Shown: in pieces, positions 32,575-40,454 of the stretch
How the letters are laid out: each line of letters starts with the position of its first letter
Position numbering within the stretch: position 1 is the first letter of the stretch
Assembly: GCF_023923225.1 (NCBI RefSeq)
Contig: NZ_CP099489.1
Span: 3,472,001-3,536,000 of the forward strand
Reading direction: 5' to 3'
Length of the DNA stretch: 64,000 nucleotides
Origin: Ornithinimicrobium faecis
Lineage (GTDB): Bacteria > Actinomycetota > Actinomycetes > Actinomycetales > Dermatophilaceae
Notes under the pieces: model-generated
What the model was told of the DNA's origin: nothing
The model's database searches: none
The model's input: the letters and a program-made list of their open reading frames with translations, nothing else
Made by a program: the position numbers and the translations under genes

Positions 32575-34629
32575 CTACCGTCGACCAGCCCGCCGGAGTT
32601 CGTCCGGCAGGGGCCCCTGATAGACGACCACAAGCTCCCGGTTGGCGCGGGTGAGGCTTGTATAAAGTTGCCCTGACCGGCCGAGATTTCGAGGAAACTC
32701 CCCCGGCTCCACAACGACCACTGCATCGAACTCGAGCCCTCTGGCCGACTCCGGCACATGCACGGAGAGCCGTTCTTCACCCTTCAGCCATTCGTGACTG
32801 ACTGCATCGCTCGCGGAGGTCCCACGACGCCATCCCCGACTGTGCAAGGCCGTGAAGATTCGAGCGGGATTCATCGCTATCACTGCGACCGTGCCGTGTG
32901 GATGCCTGGACAGGAGGAACTGCCCGTTGTCCACGGCCGCGTCTGCAAGGGCCTCGGGAGCATGCCGCTGGACGCGGACAAAGGCCGGTTCCTCTTCGTC
33001 GACTTGTAGGGAGCGGGCGCCGCGCAATTCTCTAGGCAGCAACCGGTCAGCAAGCCGAAGGATGGCTTGCGTCGATCGATAACCGCGGCGAATTACGGTC
33101 TCGCGCACCGTGCCTGCATCTTCCCCAAGACCCAGATGGTCCGCAATCTGTGTCCACGAGGAGTATGAGGAGTCCGAGCGACGCTGGTTCATATCGCCAA
33201 GGAGGGTCCAATGGCCATGCCGGCTGTAGTGGTCGATGACGTTCCATTCCACGGGTGACACGTCCTGCGCCTCATCAACAATGATGTGCTCGAAGCGTTC
33301 TGCCGGGGCAGGCTGGCGGATCGACAAACTACATTGTGCAAGCAGCGGAAGGAAGCGCCGTTGCTTCACTGCACTGTCATACGCAGGCAGTTTTCTCATC
33401 CACGAGATTTTCTCGGCGTCAGTCGACAGCGGCTGTTGTCGGAGGCCGTTTGCGCGGAGGAGCTCGTATACCGTCTTGCGGTTTTCGCGGACGGCTGCCT
33501 TGCCTGTGCTAAGCATTCTATGGGCAGTGGCTAACCTGACGGCGAGATCCGTGAGGGACCGCGCAGCGGCATCGACGTCGTCCGGGACGCCTTCGAGGGC
33601 ACCACCGACCGTGCCCTTCACTACAGCTGCTTCGAGCAACAGCCGTTCCATAGCTACGACTCTGACTCGGCCAGGTTCAACTAGCGGGCTAAGAAGCCCA
33701 CTGACGTGGTGTACGTACTCATCGGTCGGCCCGACGAGAAGAACCTTCATGAGTGCTCCGCCCGCCCGCTCGTCATCGACGAGGTGCGCAGCTCGGTACG
33801 CGGCCACGATTGTTTTACCTGTCCCGGGGTGCCCTTGGATGACAAGGGGTGCGTCGGAGGGCGCCGACGCCAGTCCGTGTTGGTCTGGCTGAAGGGTGGT
33901 GAGCACCGAGCTCAATCGGTTGGTCCGCGGTTCATGGAGACGGTCGAGAACGAGGTCTGGACTCCGCATGCCTTCGGTCATCTCCGCGACCTGCCCCGCT
34001 ACGACCTGAGATGGCATGTCATGCGTCGCCCCTGTCTCCTGTGGCTCAATTTCCTGCGAATCTGTGCCCGGCACTGGTGAGGACACGGGCTTCGCTGGCG
34101 GCTGTGGAGATGTACTTGGACTCAGCTGCGCGATGGCGGCGCGACGGCGGGGTGCACGAGGTGCTTCCGGCACGACGAGGTCGTCGGCGTCGAAAGGGCG
34201 TCCCACGTGGCTGCGCAGGGTCTCGTCCTGCACTGCGACGATCCGCTGAATTCGATGCGAGAAGGTGCGGCGTGCAACAAGTCCGTCGATCAGATGGTGC
34301 TCGGACTCGTCTGGCCTAAAGAATAGGTCGGCCACCGGTGCCGCCCAGCTAAAGCACTCCTTGTCGTCCCAGGTGTGATGACGTGGGCCGATGTAGAACG
34401 TCCGAGGGACAGCATCGTCTCCCGCTCGCAGGGCTAGCCGGGCAACAAGGGGGTGGATGCTCCCATCCTGCTGTGTGCCGAACGTCGGAAGGCCCTTGAG
34501 CCAGACCCCATTACGAGGCACCGGGGTGCCCACCGGCTGGTTGAGCCGGTCTTCAAGGGTCCTGAGGTAGGTACTGTTCGCCGCCTCTTCGTAGGCGATC
34601 TTTCCTCGCCGTTCGTTTGGTCCAATCAT
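32575..34629 (-). CDS. HelD/UvrD-like superfamily 1 helicase
   Basis: A 684-residue SF1 ATPase. The N-terminal part contains ECFSWAAPVADLFFRP followed by LVARRTFSHRI, like the 'DWRAP' region of HelD, the RNA-polymerase-recycling helicase. A Pro/Ala-rich linker (~170-210) leads to Walker A (GHPGTGKT, around residue 265), Walker B (IIVDEAQDVSP), a GYRSTQAILRLA motif and a final YTSLTRANRELVVVY. Its ATG overlaps the SNF2-gene stop by 4 bases (ATGA), so the two form one operon and may form one machine. The C terminus abuts an IS remnant and could be slightly altered. Role in phage defence is inferred from context. Confidence 0.82.
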   Translation of the reverse strand: MIGPNERRGKIAYEEAANSTYLRTLEDRLNQPVGTPVPRNGVWLKGLPTFGTQQDGSIHPLVARLALRAGDDAVPRTFYIGPRHHTWDDKECFSWAAPVADLFFRPDESEHHLIDGLVARRTFSHRIQRIVAVQDETLRSHVGRPFDADDLVVPEAPRAPRRRAAIAQLSPSTSPQPPAKPVSSPVPGTDSQEIEPQETGATHDMPSQVVAGQVAEMTEGMRSPDLVLDRLHEPRTNRLSSVLTTLQPDQHGLASAPSDAPLVIQGHPGTGKTIVAAYRAAHLVDDERAGGALMKVLLVGPTDEYVHHVSGLLSPLVEPGRVRVVAMERLLLEAAVVKGTVGGALEGVPDDVDAAARSLTDLAVRLATAHRMLSTGKAAVRENRKTVYELLRANGLRQQPLSTDAEKISWMRKLPAYDSAVKQRRFLPLLAQCSLSIRQPAPAERFEHIIVDEAQDVSPVEWNVIDHYSRHGHWTLLGDMNQRRSDSSYSSWTQIADHLGLGEDAGTVRETVIRRGYRSTQAILRLADRLLPRELRGARSLQVDEEEPAFVRVQRHAPEALADAAVDNGQFLLSRHPHGTVAVIAMNPARIFTALHSRGWRRGTSASDAVSHEWLKGEERLSVHVPESARGLEFDAVVVVEPGEFPRNLGRSGQLYTSLTRANRELVVVYQGPLPDELRRAGRR

Positions 34630-37600
34630 CCGGTCACCTCCACGAGGCAGACGACAAGGTCACTGGTGCCCAGCGTCGCTGCGGTGCTTTGGTCGAGGTC
34701 CGCTGATCGCTTGGCATACTTCTCGTCCTCCCTCTTCAGACGCCCGAGAGCGGCAGGCAGCATGCGTTCATGCCCCTTCGCTATCAGGCTCTGAACTTGT
34801 TTGTTCAATTTGGCGCGGCGGCGTTCATGCCCTTCTCGCAGCGACTCCTCTCGCGTAGCTGCGATCGCTCCGTTCTCCTCAAGGAGTTGCTCCTCACGCA
34901 CGATCCTGCGCCTCGCGATTTCGCGCACAGCGACTCGCACCGCGGTGTCCAGCCTGAACCCCGAACCGATACGAGCGGAGCTTAGAGATCCTGCCGCCAC
35001 GCCAGCCATAACGGCATCGCCAAGAGCCTGCGACGCTGGCCGCAGCCCCGCCAGGTCGACTGCTGCCGACCACACCTCGTGCAAGGGCCGGACCCCGTCC
35101 CAACGTGCGACGCTCAACAGGCACAGGTATGCACCGGCCGGAACACCGGCCTCGTCGGGATCCAGCCGGATCGCGCCCAATCGTGCCTGCCGATGCCCAG
35201 GCATCTTCTGTGCGGCAAGAACGAGCGGGTGGGTTGCCGTGAGCAGGGTGGTGCCCGTCGTCCGGGCGTGCTCCTGGTCGAGAGTGACGGTCACAGAGAT
35301 CGCGTTGCGGAGGTTGCTCGCGGTCGCCTCAACCTCGCTACCGGTTCTGATTCGGCTGCTCACCAGGCGTGTGACGTGCGAAGCCAGCTCCGCGTTCCCC
35401 TCGACCGTCAGCAGCGGGGCGCGCTCGGTCACCCGCCCGCCGTAGGCCTCGACCCAGTCCCGCACCAGGATCGCCAGCTCCCGCTGCCCTACGTAGCGGC
35501 CAGCCGCGACCAGATCGGCCTCCAGCCCTTCGATGTCCATCCCATCGCTCGAGATGAGGTACGGGGCCGCGGTCTCAACGTCCTGGAGGGCAAGCTTCTG
35601 CTCCTCGATCGCAGCGATGACCTCCCGGGACTTCTGCGCACGCTGCTCTTCAGTGAGATCGAAGTCCAGCAACTGCGACTCAAATCCTCGCCAGGCCGCC
35701 TCGATGATGGGCTCGAGCTCACCGATGGCTTGCTCGAAGACACCGATTCTCGCCATAACCCGCTCGATGATGTCCGTCTCGATTGTTCCTGGAGTGTGGA
35801 AATTGAGAATCACGATCTTGGACTCCCGCTGGCCCACCCGATCAATTCGCCCGATCCGCTGCTCGACCTCCATCGGGTTCCATGGCAGGTCATAGTTCAC
35901 CACCACCGAGCAGAACTCGAAGTCGAGGCCTTCGCTCGCCACCTTCGTTGCGAGAACGACGTCAAACTCTCCGGCCCGAAAGCCTTCCATGACACGGTGA
36001 CGCTCATCCTTGGGGACGTCACCGTGGAGCGTCGCGACTCGCACTCCTGCGTGCAGCAGCCTGGTGTGAAGGTAGTCGAGGGTCTTGCGCGAGAAGGTGA
36101 AGACCAGCATTTGGCGCTTCTGCTCCACCAGATCGAGGACCACCGGCTCGAATTGCTCGTACTTGGTATCGGATCCCAATCTGGATGCCAGCTCGATCAG
36201 CGCCCGGCTGGGTGGGACCATCGCCGATTCAGACCTGGATGCATCACCTGTAAAACTGCTCCTCCAGTCGAGGACATCCCTCGCAGCTGCAGGGAGGCAG
36301 CTACCGGCCAACCGGAGCGGCATCTGCATGGAGAAGTTCATCGGCTGCCCGGACACCTGCGCCCGGACCTTGCACCAGTCGAAGAAAGCCCCATAGAAGT
36401 CACGCTCCGCATCGGTCCACTCGACTTCGACCACGCGTGGCGATCGCACGGCTTTGTCGTCACGCACCTCGACCTTTCGAGTTCGCGTGATCTCCGCTGC
36501 CAAGCCGTGCAACTCGCTGCACAGGCGCTTGACGCGAGCGACGTCCCGAGGTGCCAGATGCGGGCCCCGGAGCAATTCGCGGAGCAATTTGGTGGCAGGA
36601 CGATGGAGCAGGACGTTCCCGAAGGGGTCAGCGGCGAGCGTCTCGAGCCAGCCCAACCGCTCCTTGTTGGTCACGTTTGGATCGAGCAGCGACGACGTGA
36701 TCCTGTGCAACGTCGCGTTGGGCGCGATGCGTCGCTCCAGCGAATGCACGTCGTCGAACTCTCCTGGCACCAGCAGCTCAAGAAGGTTGTATAGGTCGCC
36801 AGATCGGAGGTTCACCGGCGTAGCGGACAGGAATAAGAGCGCATCCGCCCATTGCGAGATCGCCTGCCCCAACTGATGACTCTTGGTCTCGCTGTTACGG
36901 AAGGCATGGGCCTCGTCAACGATGACGAGGTCAAAGTTCAGGCCCAGTTGCGAGGCACGCTCGAGGCCATCCCACTTCCGCAGGGACTCTATGCTCGCGA
37001 TGTACGCGACTCGTGGTCGTGACTTGCCGGTCTCAAGTCGCTCGAGGGTATCTACCCGCAACTTCGGCCCAAACTCGATCAGTTCGAAACCGAAGCGCTC
37101 ATCCATCTCACGCTGCCACTTGGTCACCAGGGACGATGGGCAAACCACCAGAACGCGGTCCGCCCTCATTCGTGCTTCTAGTTCTGTCCACGCGAGCCCA
37201 GCCTCAATGGTCTTTCCGAGTCCCACCTCGTCAGCGATTAACATGCGCATGCTTCCCGAGTTGAGGAGTTTAAGCACTGGTTTGAACTGGTAGGGGCGAA
37301 ACAGCGTCTTGGTTGCGCGGAAGCTAAAGACGGTGTCTGTGAAGTGGTCTTCCAACTTCGCGCGGGTCAAGGTGGCGGCGAACCGACGCGCGTCGGATGG
37401 GTCTCCCGTCACCCAAGCCAGCGGGTCGTCGGAGACCTCACGGGCCGCGATTGCCCGTTCACTCACCGTCCTTTGGCTCCCTGCCACCGATACGGTGTAC
37501 TGCCAGCGCCCCATGATGACCTCGCGACCGCGAACGGTGGCGTCCTCGCCGCTCGTCGCCACAATGACGCCCTCCCCGACCTTGAACGCCGGCCGTTCCA

Positions 37601-37961
37601 ACGGCTGCGCGCCTTCCCAGAGATGCTCGAGCCACCCCAATGCTGCGCCAAGGGGCGTCCCTGGCCCCGGTTCCGAGTCCGTCGTGGCGACGGGCTCGTG
37701 TGCCCGCGTGCCGACAGACACAATCATCGCGGCGCTCGGCGTGACGCCGGTAAACCAATACACCCCCTCCGGCAGCGAGACCTCTGGTTGCGGCACCATG
37801 CGCAGATCGTCGACGTCGTCGATAATGTCGGGAACATCGTCACCCAGGACGAGAACCTCACTAATGCGCCCTCCGCCGATGAGCTGCTCGGCGTCGACCG
37901 TGAGCGGGTCGTACCCGCTAACAGTCAGCGCAATGTCGCTACCGGGACTCGACAAGTCCAC
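34626..37961 (-). CDS. SNF2-family ATP-dependent helicase/translocase (1111 aa)
   Basis: A large SF2 ATPase of the SNF2/RapA type. After a ~220-residue N-terminal region without recognised domain come ADEVGLGKTIEAGLAW (motif I), VIVDEAHAFRN (DEAH), LFLSATPVNL (III), ATKVASEGLDF (V) and QRIGRIDRVGQRESK (VI). The C-terminal ~350 residues include a charged coiled-coil-like segment (near EGHERRRAKLNKQVQ). Such proteins translocate on duplex DNA and are frequent in defence loci. It is coupled to the HelD-like gene. The GTG at 37961 is very close to AGGAGG; a TTG at 37955 has better spacing. Separate from the SNF2 protein at 53.7 kb. Confidence 0.88.
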   Translation of the reverse strand: MDLSSPGSDIALTVSGYDPLTVDAEQLIGGGRISEVLVLGDDVPDIIDDVDDLRMVPQPEVSLPEGVYWFTGVTPSAAMIVSVGTRAHEPVATTDSEPGPGTPLGAALGWLEHLWEGAQPLERPAFKVGEGVIVATSGEDATVRGREVIMGRWQYTVSVAGSQRTVSERAIAAREVSDDPLAWVTGDPSDARRFAATLTRAKLEDHFTDTVFSFRATKTLFRPYQFKPVLKLLNSGSMRMLIADEVGLGKTIEAGLAWTELEARMRADRVLVVCPSSLVTKWQREMDERFGFELIEFGPKLRVDTLERLETGKSRPRVAYIASIESLRKWDGLERASQLGLNFDLVIVDEAHAFRNSETKSHQLGQAISQWADALLFLSATPVNLRSGDLYNLLELLVPGEFDDVHSLERRIAPNATLHRITSSLLDPNVTNKERLGWLETLAADPFGNVLLHRPATKLLRELLRGPHLAPRDVARVKRLCSELHGLAAEITRTRKVEVRDDKAVRSPRVVEVEWTDAERDFYGAFFDWCKVRAQVSGQPMNFSMQMPLRLAGSCLPAAARDVLDWRSSFTGDASRSESAMVPPSRALIELASRLGSDTKYEQFEPVVLDLVEQKRQMLVFTFSRKTLDYLHTRLLHAGVRVATLHGDVPKDERHRVMEGFRAGEFDVVLATKVASEGLDFEFCSVVVNYDLPWNPMEVEQRIGRIDRVGQRESKIVILNFHTPGTIETDIIERVMARIGVFEQAIGELEPIIEAAWRGFESQLLDFDLTEEQRAQKSREVIAAIEEQKLALQDVETAAPYLISSDGMDIEGLEADLVAAGRYVGQRELAILVRDWVEAYGGRVTERAPLLTVEGNAELASHVTRLVSSRIRTGSEVEATASNLRNAISVTVTLDQEHARTTGTTLLTATHPLVLAAQKMPGHRQARLGAIRLDPDEAGVPAGAYLCLLSVARWDGVRPLHEVWSAAVDLAGLRPASQALGDAVMAGVAAGSLSSARIGSGFRLDTAVRVAVREIARRRIVREEQLLEENGAIAATREESLREGHERRRAKLNKQVQSLIAKGHERMLPAALGRLKREDEKYAKRSADLDQSTAATLGTSDLVVCLVEVTG

Positions 37962-38138
37962 ACCTCCTCGTGATGCACCCGACGATATGACACGGACCCG
38001 ACACGCCCCTTGCCGGGCGCACCAAACCGTGGGAAGCGCTGCGCGTCCTCATCGCTCTCGTCAAACACGTGTGCGGCTAGGGCAGTGCCAGACCAGAGAC
38101 ACTGACGCTATCGCCGGCCGGCGCGTGGTCCTGGTCGG

Positions 38139-38708
38139 CCCACGATTATCACCATGGAGGACCTCGGCAGCACTGTGACGCACATCCATGAGCTGACCGA
38201 GGTCTATGGGCCGTTCACCATCACCGAGTGCATGAAGGCTGGCGCTGCCCAGCGAGGAGCGAGCACGGCTCCTGGCGCGATTGGCGTGGGCATGATCCAG
38301 GCCGAGTCAGTGCGGGTCGTCGAGGCGAAGATGCAGGACGTGCCGACGGCTGGTTCCACAGCGGCGACCTGGGCGTGATGCGCCACGACGGCTACGTCGA
38401 GGTCAAGGACCGCAGTAAGGACGTCATCACCTCCGGCGGAGAGAACATCTCCTCGGTCGAGGTCGAGCAGGCGATCGTGTCCCGCCCGGCCGTCGTCGAG
38501 TTGCGGTCGTCGGTGTGTCAGAGGAGAAGCGGGGCGGGCGGCCACGTGCGTTTGTCACCCTGAGGTCGGGCGTTTCCGTGACTAACGAGGATCTCGTGGC
38601 GCACGCGCGCAGCCGGCTAGCGGGATACAAAGTGCCCCGCGAGTTCATGCGGCTCGATGAACTGCCGCACACCGCGACAGGAAAAATCGGGAAGTTTGAG
38701 CTGCGCGG
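38139..38708 (+). pseudogene. C-terminal fragment of an acyl-CoA ligase gene
   Basis: This segment parallels the intact ligase from about residue 302 to its end: [20 protein letters not shown], then [59 protein letters not shown] and [14 protein letters not shown]. These pieces fall in different frames, and about 30 codons (the [11 protein letters not shown] region) are deleted. It is dead. Between 37962 and 39012 nothing else coding can be supported. Confidence 0.85.
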
Positions 38709-39012
38709 TCGCGACTCAGCGAAAGACCGAGTAGGACCAGGAACGGGAGCCACCCCGGTCGCAGGCCACGGGCAACATCCCCAATTGGTCAGGGCCGGAG
38801 TTTGGTGAGAGTGGCAGACAAGCCCGGGCCGATGAGGCCTAAGGCCATACCCGCTGAACGGCAGCAGATCCGCTCCGCCGCACAGAGGTTCGGTTCACCA
38901 GGCACGTTTCCCCCTGCGCTGCCCCCGTCGGCCATCAAGAATCCGGTGCCGTGAAGTTGCTGTTCGTCAGCGGCGCCTGCGCACCCAGCCGCCCTGGTGC
39001 AGACTGGTGGCT

Positions 39013-40110
39013 ATGGCAGTGGAGATGGGGATATGGCGAATCAACGGCTCACAACCTCAGCGGCTCGTGCCCAGCGCGATGCCACTTGAGTCCATGCTTG
39101 AGCAGTATCTGTCTCAGGACCCATCACTTCTCGGGGATAACCTCATGATCATCGGGCGGCAGGTACGCACGCCCTATAACACCTACGTCGATTTGCTGGC
39201 CATGGACGTCGATGGAGACGTGCACGTCCTTGAGTTGAAACGGGACAAGACCCCACGCGACGTCGTGGCTCAGGTGCTCGACTACGGATCCTGGATCTCG
39301 ACATTGGACCGGGACGCCATCATTGCTGTGGCCACGGAGTACCTCCGTGAGCCATTCGAGGCAGCGTTCGGACGCGCCTTCGATGATGCGCCTGTTCCGG
39401 ACGACATCAACACAGACCTCGAACTCACAGTCGTCGCGTCCTCACTAGACCCAAGTTCAGAACGCATCGTCACGTACCTGCGTGAGTTCGGCGTCCCGAT
39501 CAACGTGGTGTTCTTCTCATTCCTAGAGGACGAGGACCGTCAGTACCTCGCCCGATCGTGGTTGGCCCCTGCCGAGAGCGCGGACGCGGTCCCGTCCCCC
39601 GGGGGCACCAAGAAGGGAAAGCGCGCCCAATGGAACGGCCAAGACTGGTACGTCAACTTTGGCGACGGACTCGGCCGGTCCTGGGAAGACGGTAGAAAGT
39701 ATGGATTCATCTCGGCGGGTGGCGGCGAGTGGTACTCACGCACGCTACGCAATCTCCCGGAAGGAGCTCGAGTCAACGTGTACCTGCCTCAACGAGGGTA
39801 CGTAGCGGTCGGCACTACCCTGCGAACAGCGGTTACATTCGACAAGGCCGAGGTCTGGATCCAGGGGACGTGGCAATCACTGGCGAGCCTGCCACTTCAG
39901 GCTCGCTATCGTCACGACCGAGAGGACTCCTTCGGCGAAGACCTCGCGGAATATGCCATCCCGGTTGAATGGAGCGTGGCCGTGCCAGAGGAGGAGGCCT
40001 ATCGGGAGACAGGGATGTTTGCCAGCACGCACAGTGCGTGCAAACTACGCCAGGACTTCACGTTGCAGAAATTGGCTGACCATTTCGGACTCAACCGAGA
40101 GAATCCATGA
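39013..40110 (+). CDS. DUF91/NucS-like endonuclease-domain protein
   Basis: A 365-residue protein. Residues ~20-150 resemble the DUF91/NucS nuclease domain: VDLLAMD (Asp60), VLELKRD (Glu74, Lys76) and QVLDYGSWI, a PD-(D/E)XK-type active site. The C-terminal half, with a WNGQDWYVNFG repeat-like segment and RVNVYLPQRGYV, is predicted mostly beta and may bind DNA or partner. Proteins of this type are often found in restriction or defence neighbourhoods. Start is uncertain: ATG at 39013 or 39025, neither with a strong ribosome-binding site. It stands alone on the plus strand in the island. Confidence 0.78.
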   Translation: MAVEMGIWRINGSQPQRLVPSAMPLESMLEQYLSQDPSLLGDNLMIIGRQVRTPYNTYVDLLAMDVDGDVHVLELKRDKTPRDVVAQVLDYGSWISTLDRDAIIAVATEYLREPFEAAFGRAFDDAPVPDDINTDLELTVVASSLDPSSERIVTYLREFGVPINVVFFSFLEDEDRQYLARSWLAPAESADAVPSPGGTKKGKRAQWNGQDWYVNFGDGLGRSWEDGRKYGFISAGGGEWYSRTLRNLPEGARVNVYLPQRGYVAVGTTLRTAVTFDKAEVWIQGTWQSLASLPLQARYRHDREDSFGEDLAEYAIPVEWSVAVPEEEAYRETGMFASTHSACKLRQDFTLQKLADHFGLNRENP

Positions 40111-40344
40111 GGTCACCGTCGTCGACCTGAGCCAGGTAGCCCAGAGGACCCCCAGAGAGGCATGCCTTCTCGCGGCGAACACGTGCTGCACCGAATTGCG
40201 ATCTGGCGGAATGAGCCGGAGCACGAACGGGATCCCCGCATCGCCACGCTCCTTGCGCACTTCAGGCACAGGCTGGAACCCTTCATGCTCTCTTCGCGGC
40301 AGTCCTTGCACGGAGCGACGAGGCGTCTTCTTCGGCCTCGTCAT
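40045..40344 (-). CDS. Doubtful small hypothetical ORF after the RelE-UvrD gene
   Basis: A 99-residue frame starting MTRPKKTPRR whose ATG overlaps the stop of a small Cys-rich frame (ATGA). Its 3' end overlaps the convergent nuclease gene by 66 bases, which weakens the case. The sequence is basic at the N terminus with no recognised domain. Either a genuine downstream gene or a frame-shifted tail of the Cys-rich frame. Confidence 0.25.
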   Translation of the reverse strand: MTRPKKTPRRSVQGLPRREHEGFQPVPEVRKERGDAGIPFVLRLIPPDRNSVQHVFAARRHASLGVLWATWLRSTTVTSWILSVESEMVSQFLQREVLA

Positions 40345-40454
40345 CCGCGTACTGCCAACTCGCAGGCCGTGCACGCACCGGGCTTTTGGGGAAGGTCACA
40401 TAGCTCACAGTGGCCGTCACAGCACCCCGTGGCTCTGCTCAGAGCGGTCAACAT
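40341..40454 (-). CDS. Doubtful tiny Cys-rich ORF overlapping the helicase 3' end
   Basis: A 37-residue frame with CCDGHCELCD and ACTACELAVRG, spacing suggestive of a small zinc-binding unit. It begins inside the last 38 bases of the helicase gene and hands over to the next frame by an ATGA overlap. No ribosome-binding site is evident. Kept because the cysteine pattern is not expected by chance in a shadow frame. Confidence 0.25.
   Translation of the reverse strand: MLTALSRATGCCDGHCELCDLPQKPGACTACELAVRG

Noticed and set aside
35079..36794. 571-codon plus-strand frame within the SNF2 gene
   Set aside because: Antisense shadow; all SNF2 motifs lie on the minus strand.
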